Shown: positions 31,907 to 41,335, numbered from the stretch's first letter. The stretch is 64,000 nucleotides of DNA from HK1 sp965215295 (GCA_965215295.1 OZ244045.1:1240001-1304000), one strand, 5' to 3'. Made by a program: numbers and translations. Notes: generated by a model not told the origin, from the letters alone.

Positions 31907-32248
31907 ATGGACATTCAGACCGAACGGAACAACGGAACCTTGATTGCCAGGGCGGAGGGACGCATCGACGGCGTGAACGCGCGCGATTTCGAGGAAGCGC
32001 TGAAGGCTGCGATCAGCGACGACGACAACACCGTCGTCATGGACCTCGAGGGTCTCTCCTACATCAGCAGCGCCGGCCTTCGGGTCGTCCTGCTGATCGC
32101 CAAGACTCTGCGGAAACGCAACGCCGAGCTCGTGCTCTGCGCGCTCTCGGACCCTATTCGGGAGGTCTTCGAGATCAGCGGCTTCGACAAGATCATCCCG
32201 GTCCACGCGTCCCGGGAGGAAGCGCTCGCCTCGATCGGCGGCGACTGA
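31907..32248 (+). CDS. STAS-domain anti-sigma factor antagonist
   Basis: A 113-residue single STAS domain, like SpoIIAA, RsbV and BtrV. It has the edge motif LIARAEGRIDGVNARDFEEAL, then VVMDLEGLSYISSAGLRVVL with the phospho-acceptor serine at about 54-55, and the later VFEISGFDKIIPVHASREEAL. It would be switched by phosphorylation and bind an anti-sigma kinase, but no kinase, phosphatase or sigma gene lies nearby, so its partner is elsewhere. Could instead regulate a lipid-asymmetry transporter or another STAS partner. The ATG at 31907 gives the expected length. Confidence 0.9.
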   Translation: MDIQTERNNGTLIARAEGRIDGVNARDFEEALKAAISDDDNTVVMDLEGLSYISSAGLRVVLLIAKTLRKRNAELVLCALSDPIREVFEISGFDKIIPVHASREEALASIGGD

Positions 32249-32652
32249 AGCCTCGCCGCGGACCGTCGGGGCATGGACCGCGGACGGGTTCCCCGGACGC
32301 GATGGCGTTCTTCCGGGAGCGCGGGCGTCCCGCCTCGACGAACCGGAGGCCCGCGGAGGTCCATGCGGGCGGATGACGGTCCCGCCGTCCGCCGGCGGTA
32401 GACGGACGCCCGCGGCGCATCCCATCCGCGGCCGGTACGAGTGACCGGCCCCGCCGCCTCCCTCCACCCTCCGGGCCGTTTCGCGTTGCCGGCCGGGCCG
32501 ACCCGGTGAGCGCACGTCCCGGGGCTTTCATGGGGGCTCTCAGGTCGGAACGCGCCCCGCCGATCCGGCCTCCCCGAGGCTCGAATCCGGGCAACGACCC
32601 CGCCACGCGGCCGGCCCCGTCATGAAGACGGCCGGGCCGCCGCCTTCGCGGC
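32249..32652. other. gap between STAS and mdh with a GC hairpin
   Basis: 404 bases between two converging genes with no supportable gene. Just past the mdh stop on the minus strand (about 32611-32648), GGCCCGGCCGTC and GACGGGGCCGGCC can pair with a bulge around TTCAT. There is no T run, so terminator status is uncertain. Confidence 0.45.
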
Positions 32653-33630
32653 TCAGAGCAGGTCCCTGACCGCGTCGCGCTCCTCTTCGAGCTCGGCGCG
32701 CGTCGCATCCATCCTCTCCCGGCTGAACTCGCCGATGTCCAACCCCTGCACGATGCGGTACGCGCCGTTCTCGACGGTGACCGGGAAGGAGTAGACCAGT
32801 CCCTCGGGGATGCCGTAGCTGCCGTCGCTCGGGACCGCCATGCTGGTCCAGTCCCCTTCGGCGGTGCCCCGGACCCAGTCGCGAACGTGCGAGAGTCCCG
32901 CGCAGGCGGCCGAAGCCGCGCTGGAGAGGCCGCGCGCCTCGATGATCTCGGCGCCGCGCTTCTGGACTCGGGGAATGAACCGATCGCGAACCCACCCGGC
33001 GTCGAGGAGCTCCAGCGCCGGCCGGCCGCCGACCGTGGCGTGGTGCAGGTCGGGGTACTGGGTCGCGGAGTGGTTCCCCCAGATCGCCACCCGCCGGATC
33101 TCCGGCACCGCGGCTCCGGTCTTCTCCGCCACTTGGCTGACGGCCCGGTTGTGATCGAGCCGCATCATCGCCGAGAACTGCGCCGGCGCCAGATCCGGCG
33201 CGTTGCGCATCGCGATGAGCGCATTGGTGTTCGCGGGGTTGCCGATCACCACCACCTTCACGTCACGGCTGGCGTGGTCGTTGAGGGCACGGCCCTGGGG
33301 ACCGAAGATCCTCCCGTTCCCGGCCAGGAGATCCCCCCGCTCCATGCCCTTGCCGCGCGGCTTCGCGCCGACGAGCATCGCGTAGTCGGCATCCCTGAAC
33401 GCGACGGCGGGATCGTCGGTGACGACGATGTCCTGCAGCAGCGGATACGCGCAGTCGGCAAGCTCCATGACCACGCCCCGGAGCGCGCCGAGCGCGGGCG
33501 TGATCTCCATCAGGCTGAGCGCCACCGGCCGCTCCGGTCCGAGCATCTCGCCGGATGCGATGCGAAACAGCAGTGAATACCCGATCTGGCCGGCCGCGCC
33601 GGTGACGGCGATTCTCGCAGGTGGGTTCAT
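32653..33630 (-). CDS. mdh: malate dehydrogenase (NAD, type 2)
   Basis: A 325-residue LDH/MDH-like enzyme of the cytosolic type 2 form: IAVTGAAGQIGYSLLFRIASG (in two motifs: the dinucleotide loop TGAAGQIGYSL and the following helix), VGAKPRGKGMERGDLL, VVIGNPANTNALIA, SAMMRLDHNRAVSQ and the catalytic His in AIWGNHSATQYPD. Interconverts malate and oxaloacetate. AGGAG lies upstream of the ATG. It is 57 bp downstream of gltA on the same strand, so malate oxidation and citrate formation are likely co-transcribed. Confidence 0.96.
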   Translation of the reverse strand: MNPPARIAVTGAAGQIGYSLLFRIASGEMLGPERPVALSLMEITPALGALRGVVMELADCAYPLLQDIVVTDDPAVAFRDADYAMLVGAKPRGKGMERGDLLAGNGRIFGPQGRALNDHASRDVKVVVIGNPANTNALIAMRNAPDLAPAQFSAMMRLDHNRAVSQVAEKTGAAVPEIRRVAIWGNHSATQYPDLHHATVGGRPALELLDAGWVRDRFIPRVQKRGAEIIEARGLSSAASAACAGLSHVRDWVRGTAEGDWTSMAVPSDGSYGIPEGLVYSFPVTVENGAYRIVQGLDIGEFSRERMDATRAELEEERDAVRDLL

Positions 33631-33687
33631 GTGCCGATCTCCTGTTCGTCCCTGTCCCGGGCTCCGCGACGCGTGCCCGTTCCGTGC

Positions 33688-34989
33688 TCAGCCCCGATCC
33701 TTCATGGGCACGTAGTCGCGCCGGGCCGCGCCCACGTAGCGTTGCTGCGGGCGGCCGATGCGCTGCTCCTCGCCGGTGAAGAACTCCATCCAGTGAGTCA
33801 CCCAGCCGACACTGCGCGAGATGGCGAAGATCACGGTGAACATGTTCAGGGGGATCCCCAGAGCGCTGAGGATGATGCCGGAGTAGAAGTCCACGTTGGG
33901 GTAGAGGTTGCGTTCGATGAAGTACTCGTCCCGAAGGGCGATCTCCTCCAGGCGCAACGCGATCTCGAACAACGGCTGGTTGCCGGCGTCGAGGTCCTCG
34001 AGAAGGTCGTGGCACGCCTGGCGGATCAGCGTCGCGCGAGGATCGAAGTTCTTGTACACGCGATGGCCGAAGCCCATCAGGCGGAACGGGTCGTTCCGGT
34101 CCTTCGCGCGTTCGACGTACCGCGGGATCTCGGCCGGATCGCTGATGTCCCGGAGCATGTCGATGACCGCTTCGTTGGCGCCGCCATGGGCCGGCCCCCA
34201 CAGGGTCGCGATACCCGCTGCGACGCATGCGTAGGGGTTCGCACCGGAGCTGCCCGCGAGGCGCACCGTGGACGTGCTCGCGTTCTGCTCGTGGTCGGCG
34301 TGGAGGATCATCATGAGCTCCAGGGCGCGCACCGCCACCGGGGTCGGCACGTACGGCTCGGCCCGGACCGCGAACATCATCTGGAGGAAGTTCTCCACGT
34401 AGCCGAGCGAGTTGATCGGGTACATGAAGGGCTGGCCGATGCTGTACTTGTAACAGTCCGCGGCGATGGACGGGAGCTTCGCGATCATGCGGATCGCGGC
34501 CAGCTCGCGATGCTTCCCGTCGCGGACGTCCAGAGTGTCGTGGTAGAAGGTCGAGAGCGCCCCCACGATGCCGACCAGCATCCCCATCGGGTGGGCGTCG
34601 TGCTGGTACCCGGCGATGAACCGCCGGATCCCCTCGTGGACCATCGTGTGGCGCCGGATCTCCGCGTTGAACTCGTCCCATCGCGCCTTGTCCGGCAGCT
34701 CGCCATACAGCAGGAGATGACAGATCTCGAGAAAGTTGCTGTGCTCGGCGAGCTGCTCGATCGGGTAGCCGCGGTAGAGCAGCACCCCTTCCTGCCCGTC
34801 GATGTAGGTGATCGTGCTCGAGCAGCTCGCGGTCGACGCGAAACCGGGGTCGTAGGTGAAGTAGCCCAGCGTCGACGGCAGGGCCCGGATATCGAGCACC
34901 GGAGGTCCGTGGACGCCTTCGAGCACCTCGCATTCGACGCTCTCCCCGGAGGCGCGGTCCGTAATCGTGACGGTTTTGCGATCGGTCAT
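33688..34989 (-). CDS. gltA: citrate synthase
   Basis: Condenses oxaloacetate and acetyl-CoA; first TCA-cycle step. The 433-residue type II hexameric form, with the beta-strand N-terminal domain (VLDIRALPSTLGYFTYDPGF), TYIDGQEGVLLYRGYPI, the active-site His in MILHADHEQNASTST and AHGGANEAV, MGFGHRVYKNFDPRA, and VDFYSGIILSALGIP. Divergent from sucA, with a palindrome between them; leads the gltA-mdh pair. Confidence 0.97.
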   Translation of the reverse strand: MTDRKTVTITDRASGESVECEVLEGVHGPPVLDIRALPSTLGYFTYDPGFASTASCSSTITYIDGQEGVLLYRGYPIEQLAEHSNFLEICHLLLYGELPDKARWDEFNAEIRRHTMVHEGIRRFIAGYQHDAHPMGMLVGIVGALSTFYHDTLDVRDGKHRELAAIRMIAKLPSIAADCYKYSIGQPFMYPINSLGYVENFLQMMFAVRAEPYVPTPVAVRALELMMILHADHEQNASTSTVRLAGSSGANPYACVAAGIATLWGPAHGGANEAVIDMLRDISDPAEIPRYVERAKDRNDPFRLMGFGHRVYKNFDPRATLIRQACHDLLEDLDAGNQPLFEIALRLEEIALRDEYFIERNLYPNVDFYSGIILSALGIPLNMFTVIFAISRSVGWVTHWMEFFTGEEQRIGRPQQRYVGAARRDYVPMKDRG

Positions 34990-35159
34990 GCTGTTCTCCC
35001 GTGATTCGGGTTCGACGGGCGCGGGCGAACCGGCGGGTCGGGACTTCCGGGGCTCGAATCCGCCTCACCGGCCGTTCCCCTTGCGAACGGGGCTCGGGAG
35101 ATGGCGACACCGGCCGGCTCGCAAGCGCCGCGGCGGACCCGGCAAGGAACACGATGATC

Positions 35160-35177
35160 TTGTGCAGCGCCGCACAA
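35160..35177. promoter_or_regulatory. perfect palindrome in the gltA-sucA divergent region
   Basis: TTGTGC-AGCGCC-GCACAA: perfect 6 bp arms around a 6-base centre, between two divergent TCA-cycle genes (gap 34990-35273). The shape fits a dimeric repressor or activator site. It is about 170 bp from the gltA start and about 100 bp from the sucA start. The cognate regulator is not in the window. Confidence 0.5.
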
Positions 35178-35273
35178 TCTTACACGTATCGGGGTTTTCG
35201 TACCCAATCCCGGGCTCCGATCGGCTAGACTCCCGCCCGATCGAGTCTTCAGCCACCCGAGTCGAGGATTCGG

Positions 35274-38054
35274 ATGATGGATTCGTCGCTGTTCCGGATG
35301 GGGAACGCCGAGTTCCTCGATGCACTCTACCTCGCCTATCGCACCGACCCGGACTCCGTCGATGCGCAGTGGCGTGAACTCTTCGCCAGCCTCGACCACG
35401 ACCCCGCCGCCGCGCCGCACGACGCCCCGGAACTCACCGCGGACCAGATGTCCGAGTTCACGGAGCAGCAGATGAGGGTCGTGGCGCTCATCAACGCCAA
35501 CCGGTACCGCGGGCATCGCGGCGCGGACATCGATCCCATCAGGGTCTACGAACGGCCTCCGGTCCCCGGCCTCAATCCCGGGTACTACGGCTTCGGCGAG
35601 GGCGACCTCGACCGCCGGTTCAACACCGGAACGCTCCACATCGGCAAGCCGGAGGCAACGCTGCGGGAGATCCACGAGCTGTTGCGCGACACCTACCAGG
35701 GCTCGATCGGCTCCGAGGTGACCCACCTCTCGTCGACCGAGCAGAAGCGCTGGATCCAGGAGCGGCTGGAGCTGTGCCGGGGACGGCCGAGCTTCGATAC
35801 GGCGAAGAAGCGCGACATCCTGCGCTGGGTCACCGCGGCCCGCAAGCTCGAAGACTACCTGCACCGCAAGTACGTCGGCCAGAAGCGGTTCTCGCTCGAG
35901 GGCGGCGAGAACCTCATCCCGCTCCTCGACGAGGTCGTCCAGGACGCCGGGGCCCGCGGCGTGCGCGAAGCGGTCATCGGGATGGCGCATCGCGGGCGGC
36001 TCAACGTGCTGGTGAACATCCTCGGCAAGCATCCCCGGGCGCTGTTCGGAGAGTTCGAGGGCGAGATCGACATCGGCGCGGGGTCCGGCGACGTCAAGTA
36101 CCACCTCGGTTTCTCCTCGACGATCGAGACGCCCGGCGGGCCGGTCCATCTGGTGCTCGCGTTCAACCCCTCGCACCTCGAGATCATCAACCCCGTCGTC
36201 GAAGGGTCGGTCAGGGCCCGGCAGGAGCGGCGCGGCGACTCCACCCGCGACCAGGTGCTGCCGATCCTGATCCACGGCGATGCCGCGTTCTCCGGCCAGG
36301 GCGTGGTGACCGAGACCCTGAACCTCTCGGAGACGCGCGGCTACGGCACCGGGGGGACGGTGCACGTGGTGGTGAACAACCAGATCGGCTTCACCACCAG
36401 CGACCCTCTGGACTCGCGTTCGACCCTGTACTGCACCGACGTCGCGAAGCTCGTGCAGGCGCCGATCTTCCACGTCAACGGCAACGACGCGGAGGCGGTG
36501 ATCTTCGTCGCGCAGATCGCCCTGGACTTCCGGATGCGGTTCAAGAAGGACGTGGTCATCGACATGATCTGCTTCCGCCGCTACGGCCACAACGAGGCCG
36601 ACGAACCGCTCGCGACCCAGCCCATGATGTACAGGAAGATCCGGGACCAGTCGGGTCCGCGCAAGTTCTACGCGGATCGGCTCGTGGCCGAAGGCGTGGT
36701 CGAGCCGGACGAGCCGGAGGCGATGTCCGAGGCCTATCTGGCCGCCCTCGAAGCCAACCGCGTGGTGTCGAGGCCCCTCGTCGACGACCGCGTGAACCCG
36801 TACCTCGTGAACTGGACGCCGTACATCGGGACCGACTGGCGAGCCGCCGGCGACACCACGGTGAGCGTCGAGCGGATCGAACGCCTCGGCAGGAAGCTCT
36901 GCGAGTACCCGGCCGAGGATTTCGAGCTGCACCGCAGCGTCAGGCGGATCATCGACGCGCGGCTCGAGATGGCCCGGGGCGAGCGGCCGATGGACTGGGG
37001 GTTCGCCGAGAACCTCGCCTACGCGACGCTGCTCGAAGACGGCTACTCCGTACGCCTGTCGGGCCAGGACAGCCAGCGCGGCACGTTCTTCCACCGCCAC
37101 GCGGTGCTGCACAACCAGAAGCGGTTCGGCACCTGGACTCCACTCGAGCACCTGTTCGACGGCCAGCCCCGGTTCCGGGCCATCAACTCGATGCTCTCGG
37201 AGGTCGCGGTCCTCGGGTTCGAATACGGCTACTGCACCGCCGAGCCGGAGGGGCTGACCGTCTGGGAGGCGCAGTTCGGGGACTTCGCCAACGTCGCCCA
37301 GGTCGTCATCGACCAGTTCCTCAGCTCGTCGGAGGCGAAGTGGGGCCGGTTCTGCGGGCTGGTGCTCATGCTCCCGCACGGATACGACGGCCAGGGGCCC
37401 GAACACTCGTCGGCCCGCCTGGAGCGGTTCCTCCAGCTCTGCGCGGAGGAGAACATGCAGGTCTGCGTGCCGACCACCCCCGCGCAGATGTTCCACCTCC
37501 TGAGGCGGCAGCTCCTGCGGCCCTTCCGCAAGCCGCTCGCCATCATGAGCCCCAAGAGCCTGCTGCGGCACCGGCTGTCGACCTCGACGCGCGAGGATCT
37601 GTGCACGGGCGGGTTCCAGGTGCTCATCGACGAGATCGACAACATCGACCCCGGCCAGGTCACCCGGCTCGTGATGTGTTCCGGCAAGGTCTACTACAAC
37701 ATCCTGGAGCGGCGGCGCGAGGCCGGACTGCGCCACGTCGCCATCGTCCGGGTGGAGCAGCTCTACCCCTTCCCGGAGGAGGAGATCCGGGCGATCCTCA
37801 AGGCCTACCCGAAGGCGACCGAGATCTGCTGGGCGCAGGAAGAGCCGCGCAACCAGGGAAGCTGGTTCTTCATGCTTTCGCGGCGCCACCTCGCGGGGTG
37901 CATCCAGCGCAAGCACAAGCTGGTCTACGCCGGCCGCGACTATTCGGCTTCGCCCGCCGCGGGCTATCTCAACGTGCACACCAGCCAGCAGCAGGCCCTG
38001 GTGGAAACCGCGCTGGGCCTCGATCAGGCGGCTTCGCGCAGGAAGAGCGCCTGA
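35274..38054 (+). CDS. sucA: 2-oxoglutarate dehydrogenase E1 component
   Basis: The 926-residue thiamin diphosphate enzyme that decarboxylates 2-oxoglutarate. Motifs: NAEFLDALYLAYRTDPDSV at the N-terminus, where E2 binds, the E1 signature GMAHRGRLNVLVNILGK, IHGDAAFSGQGVVTET, VNNQIGFTT, HVNGNDAEAV and FRRYGHNEADEP, then FGDFANVAQVVIDQF and LPHGYDGQGPEHSSARLERF in the transketolase-like C-terminal half. GAGG lies 6 bases before the ATG at 35274 (a second ATG follows directly). Heads sucA-sucB-lpd. Confidence 0.97.
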   Translation: MMDSSLFRMGNAEFLDALYLAYRTDPDSVDAQWRELFASLDHDPAAAPHDAPELTADQMSEFTEQQMRVVALINANRYRGHRGADIDPIRVYERPPVPGLNPGYYGFGEGDLDRRFNTGTLHIGKPEATLREIHELLRDTYQGSIGSEVTHLSSTEQKRWIQERLELCRGRPSFDTAKKRDILRWVTAARKLEDYLHRKYVGQKRFSLEGGENLIPLLDEVVQDAGARGVREAVIGMAHRGRLNVLVNILGKHPRALFGEFEGEIDIGAGSGDVKYHLGFSSTIETPGGPVHLVLAFNPSHLEIINPVVEGSVRARQERRGDSTRDQVLPILIHGDAAFSGQGVVTETLNLSETRGYGTGGTVHVVVNNQIGFTTSDPLDSRSTLYCTDVAKLVQAPIFHVNGNDAEAVIFVAQIALDFRMRFKKDVVIDMICFRRYGHNEADEPLATQPMMYRKIRDQSGPRKFYADRLVAEGVVEPDEPEAMSEAYLAALEANRVVSRPLVDDRVNPYLVNWTPYIGTDWRAAGDTTVSVERIERLGRKLCEYPAEDFELHRSVRRIIDARLEMARGERPMDWGFAENLAYATLLEDGYSVRLSGQDSQRGTFFHRHAVLHNQKRFGTWTPLEHLFDGQPRFRAINSMLSEVAVLGFEYGYCTAEPEGLTVWEAQFGDFANVAQVVIDQFLSSSEAKWGRFCGLVLMLPHGYDGQGPEHSSARLERFLQLCAEENMQVCVPTTPAQMFHLLRRQLLRPFRKPLAIMSPKSLLRHRLSTSTREDLCTGGFQVLIDEIDNIDPGQVTRLVMCSGKVYYNILERRREAGLRHVAIVRVEQLYPFPEEEIRAILKAYPKATEICWAQEEPRNQGSWFFMLSRRHLAGCIQRKHKLVYAGRDYSASPAAGYLNVHTSQQQALVETALGLDQAASRRKSA

Positions 38055-38078
38055 TCGATGACTGGCCGACAAGGGTGA

Positions 38079-39458
38079 ATGATTGCCATGCGAGGAGACA
38101 GCGCATTGACCGTGGACGTGAAGGTGCCGGTGCTGGCCGAGTCGATCCCCGACGCCACGTTGCTCGAATGGCGCAAGCAGCCCGGCGACCAAGTCGGCAA
38201 GGACGAGATCCTGATCGAGCTCGAAACCGACAAGGTCGTGCTGGAGGTGCCGGCCCCCGAAGCGGGGGTGCTCGCCGAAGTGCTGAAACAGACCGGCGAT
38301 ACGGTGCTGAGCCAGGAAGTGCTGGCCCGGATCGACACCGGCGCGGGCGCGGTAGCTACGTCCCCGGACCCTGCCCGCGAGCCGGCTTCCGCGCCCTCCT
38401 CCCCACCTTCCGCAAGCCCGGTCCCCGCGGCTGGCCACGGACGCCTGAGCCCCGCGGTGCGCCGGCTCGTCGACGAGCACGGCCTCGATCCTTCCGTGAT
38501 TGCGGGCACGGGGAAGAACGGCCGGATCACCAAGGGCGACGTGCTCGCCCATCTCGAAGCCGCCGCCAAGCCGGCCGCGGCGACAACCGCTTCCCCGCCC
38601 CTCGCGGCCGGCGGTGATCCGGCATCCGGCACGCCGGCGTCCGCCTCGACCCCCGACGCGCCGGCGGCGGCCTCGGCATCCGCCCGTCTCGAATCCGGAC
38701 CCGCCGCACCGGCACCCTCCGGCGCCGAGCCCACGCCCGCCGTCCCTTCACCCGGAAGCCGCGGGGAACGCCGCACGCCGATGTCCAGGCTGCGCCGCCG
38801 GATCGCGGAGAGGCTCGTCGAGGCGCAGCACACCGCCGCGATCCTCACCACCTTCAACGAGGTCGACATGCAGCCGGTGATCGCGTTGCGCGCCCGGCAC
38901 AAGGAGGACTTCGAGCGCCGCCACGGGGTACGCCTCGGCTTCATGTCGTTCTTCGCCAAGGCGGCGGTGCAGGCGCTGCGGCGGTTCCCCGCCGTCAACG
39001 CCCGCATCGAAGGCGGCGACATCGTCTACCACGACTACTGCGACATCGGGGTCGCGGTCGGCTCGCCGCGCGGGCTCGTCGTGCCGATCCTGAGGAACGT
39101 CGAGACGATGTCGTTCGCCGGGATCGAGGCGCAGATCGCCGCGTTCGGGGCGAAGGCGCGCGACGGCTCCCTGTCCATCGACGAGATGAGCGGCGGCACG
39201 TTCACGATCTCCAACGGCGGCGTGTTCGGATCGCTGCTCTCGACCCCGATCCTGAACCCCCCGCAGAGCGGCATCCTCGGCATGCACAAGACCGAGGAGC
39301 GCCCGGTGGTCGCGAACGGCGAGATCGTGGTGCGCCCCATGATGTACGTCGCCCTGTCCTACGACCACCGCATCATCGACGGGCGCGAAGCGGTGCAGTT
39401 CCTCGTCTGCGTGAAGGAAGCGATCGAGGATCCGACGCGGTTGCTGCTCGACGTCTGA
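38079..39458 (+). CDS. sucB: dihydrolipoyllysine-residue succinyltransferase (E2)
   Basis: Core of the 2-oxoglutarate dehydrogenase complex, 459 residues. Domains in order: one lipoyl domain with the modified lysine at about residue 52 (IELETDKVVLEVPAP), a linker, the E3/E1-binding domain LSPAVRRLVDEHGLDPSVI, a second long Ala/Pro linker (about residues 170-230), and the catalytic domain ending in ALSYDHRIIDGREAVQFL with the active-site His and Asp. The gene starts 24 bp after sucA. The ATG three codons in (38088) has better spacing to the AAGGG site than the one at 38079. Confidence 0.96.
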   Translation: MIAMRGDSALTVDVKVPVLAESIPDATLLEWRKQPGDQVGKDEILIELETDKVVLEVPAPEAGVLAEVLKQTGDTVLSQEVLARIDTGAGAVATSPDPAREPASAPSSPPSASPVPAAGHGRLSPAVRRLVDEHGLDPSVIAGTGKNGRITKGDVLAHLEAAAKPAAATTASPPLAAGGDPASGTPASASTPDAPAAASASARLESGPAAPAPSGAEPTPAVPSPGSRGERRTPMSRLRRRIAERLVEAQHTAAILTTFNEVDMQPVIALRARHKEDFERRHGVRLGFMSFFAKAAVQALRRFPAVNARIEGGDIVYHDYCDIGVAVGSPRGLVVPILRNVETMSFAGIEAQIAAFGAKARDGSLSIDEMSGGTFTISNGGVFGSLLSTPILNPPQSGILGMHKTEERPVVANGEIVVRPMMYVALSYDHRIIDGREAVQFLVCVKEAIEDPTRLLLDV

Positions 39459-39599
39459 CCGGCGTCGGCCGCCTTGCCGCCGGGTCGCCGCCGGGTCACC
39501 GAACCGGATAGCCCGACCACCGGAGTGCCCGCTCGTCCGGCGCCGGTCCGGTCGCGGACCCGGCCCGGCGGGCCGCCGCACCAGCCAGGAGAGGATCCC

Positions 39600-41018
39600 A
39601 TGGACAACTTCGACGTCGTGGTCATCGGAGCCGGCCCCGGCGGCTACGTCGCGGCGATCCGGGCCGCGCAGCTCGGGCTGAGCACCGCCTGCGTGGACGC
39701 CTGGCTCGGTCCGGACGGCAAGCCGGCGCTGGGCGGGACGTGCCTGAACGTCGGGTGCATCCCCTCGAAGGCGCTCCTCGACTCCTCCCACCACTACCAC
39801 AACCTGCGGCACCTGCTGCCCGCGCACGGCATCGAGGCCGGTGCGGTGGAGCTCGACCTCGGCCGGATGCTCGCCCGCAAGGACAAGGTGGTGAAGACCC
39901 TGACCCGCGGGGTCGCCGGCCTGTTGCGCAAGAACAAGGTCGAGTCGATTGCGGGCCGCGCCGCCCTCCGGGGAGGGGGCCGGGTCGATGTGGCCCTGCA
40001 CGGCTCCGGCGGGCGCCGGACCCTCGCCGCCCGGCATGTCGTCATCGCCACCGGCTCGGTCCCGATCCGGATCCCGGTCGCCGAGGTCGACGGCGACCGC
40101 ATCGTCGACAACGAGGGCGCGCTCGCGTTCTCCGACGTCCCGCCGCGGCTCGGCATCATCGGCGCGGGGGTCATCGGCCTGGAGCTCGGCAGCGTGTGGG
40201 GGCGGCTCGGCTCGGAAGTGACGATCCTCGAAGCCCTCGACGAGTTCCTTCCCGCCGCGGACCGCCGGATCGCGGGCGAGGCGCTGAAGGTGTTGACCCG
40301 GCAGGGGCTCGACATCCGGCTCGGGGCGCGGGTGATCGGCGCGCGCCCGCACCGCGGCGGCGTCGTGGTCGGCTACGAGGACGCCGGCGGAGGACACGAG
40401 CTCGAATTCGACCGGCTCATCGTCGCGGTCGGCCGCTGCGCGAACACCGAGGGCCTCGACCCGGCTGCGGCCGGCGTCGACCTCGACGACCACGGCCGCA
40501 TCGCCGTCGATGGGGAGTGCCGCACGAGCGCGGAAGGGATCTGGGCGATCGGGGACGCGGTGGCGGGGCCGATGCTCGCGCACAAGGCGTCGGAGGAAGG
40601 TGTCGCGGTCGCCGAGCGCATCGCGGGGCGCGCCGCGCACATCGACCACGGCATCATCCCCTGGGTCGTCTACACCCACCCGGAGATCGCGTGGGCCGGC
40701 AGCACCGAGGCCGAGCTGGACGCGGCCGGCATCGCGCACCGCACGGGCGCCTTCCCGTTCCTCGCGAGCGGACGCGCCCAGGGCTCCGGAGAGACCGACG
40801 GCGTGGTCAAGGTGATCGCCGATGCCGCCACCGACCGCATCCTCGGCGTCCATGTCTTCGCGGCCAATGCCTCGGAGCTGATCGCCGAGGCGGTGGTCGC
40901 AATGGCCTTCGACGCGAGCGCCGAGGACATCGCGCGCACCATCCACGCCCACCCCACCCTCGCCGAGGCGATGCACGAAGCCGCCCTCGCGGTGGACGGA
41001 CGGGCCATCCACGTCTGA
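39600..41018 (+). CDS. lpdA: dihydrolipoyl dehydrogenase (E3)
   Basis: Reoxidises the lipoyl groups of E2; FAD flavoprotein of 472 residues. VVVIGAGPGGYVAAIRAAQLG opens the FAD domain (split GAGPGGY), the redox-active disulfide is GGTCLNVGCIPSK (Cys48, Cys53), the NAD domain has GIIGAGVIGLELGSVW, then IWAIGDAVAGPMLAHKASEEG and the C-terminal HAHPTLAEAMHEA with the active-site His-Glu. AGGAG is upstream of the ATG. Third gene of the complex operon; sucCD does not follow. Confidence 0.97.
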   Translation: MDNFDVVVIGAGPGGYVAAIRAAQLGLSTACVDAWLGPDGKPALGGTCLNVGCIPSKALLDSSHHYHNLRHLLPAHGIEAGAVELDLGRMLARKDKVVKTLTRGVAGLLRKNKVESIAGRAALRGGGRVDVALHGSGGRRTLAARHVVIATGSVPIRIPVAEVDGDRIVDNEGALAFSDVPPRLGIIGAGVIGLELGSVWGRLGSEVTILEALDEFLPAADRRIAGEALKVLTRQGLDIRLGARVIGARPHRGGVVVGYEDAGGGHELEFDRLIVAVGRCANTEGLDPAAAGVDLDDHGRIAVDGECRTSAEGIWAIGDAVAGPMLAHKASEEGVAVAERIAGRAAHIDHGIIPWVVYTHPEIAWAGSTEAELDAAGIAHRTGAFPFLASGRAQGSGETDGVVKVIADAATDRILGVHVFAANASELIAEAVVAMAFDASAEDIARTIHAHPTLAEAMHEAALAVDGRAIHV

Positions 41019-41280
41019 AACGATCCTGCCCGGCAGTCTGCCCTGCCCGTCCGCCGCGCCACCCCCTCGGGTGATGGTACCGGGCGAGCCGGGACCGCAA
41101 GGCAGCGCTAATCCTGAAGGGCGGCGCCTCTTCGCGCGAGATCCATTTCGAGGGGGTATGCGACGATATCCTCAACCGCGCCTGTCTACCTCTCTTGCGC
41201 GCCGACTTCGACTCCTCGATGGATTCCATCCGCAGGCGGTGCTCGGGAAGCTTCGGAAAGCACTCGGCGGCAGGAGATAT
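41019..41280. other. gap after lpd with a possible gene fragment
   Basis: Within this stretch one plus-strand frame from about 41085 to a TAG near 41293 reads as protein-like (segments KAALILKGGASSREIHFEG and ADFDSSMDSIRR) but has no start codon in a sensible place and no family I recognise. It could be the end of a decayed gene next to the ATPase. An 82-codon frame starting at 41071 has no ribosome site and was not called. Confidence 0.25.
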
Positions 41281-41331
41281 AGTGAAGTTATCCTAGATTT
41301 GTCTATTTGGATAACATGAGGTAACTTCACT
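41281..41331. promoter_or_regulatory. 10 bp inverted repeat upstream of the AAA ATPase gene
   Basis: AGTGAAGTTA (41281-41290) and TAACTTCACT (41322-41331) are perfect inverted repeats 31 bp apart; nested inside are GTTATCC and GGATAAC. The stretch is AT-rich against a GC-rich background and ends 4 bases before the ATPase start. The right arm overlaps the -10 box, which fits an operator. Confidence 0.65.
41299..41327 (+). promoter_or_regulatory. promoter of the AAA ATPase gene, nearly leaderless transcript
   Basis: TTGTCT (41299-41304), 17-base spacer, TAACTT (41322-41327). Transcription would begin about 41333-41335, right at the ATG at 41336, and no ribosome site is present; the mRNA may therefore be leaderless. 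Confidence 0.5.
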
Positions 41332-41335
41332 TGAT

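Noticed and set aside
32575..32600. tRNA-like T-loop CTCGAATCC
   Set aside because: No matching acceptor stem, anticodon arm or CCA context; several similar short matches elsewhere failed the same way.
34986..38552. Minus-strand 1188-codon frame opposite sucA
   Set aside because: Antisense shadow of sucA and sucB; begins within the sucB linker and has no domain.
41071..41319. 82-codon plus-strand frame before the ATPase gene
   Set aside because: No ribosome site, ends inside the palindromic promoter region, and a different frame there looks more protein-like.
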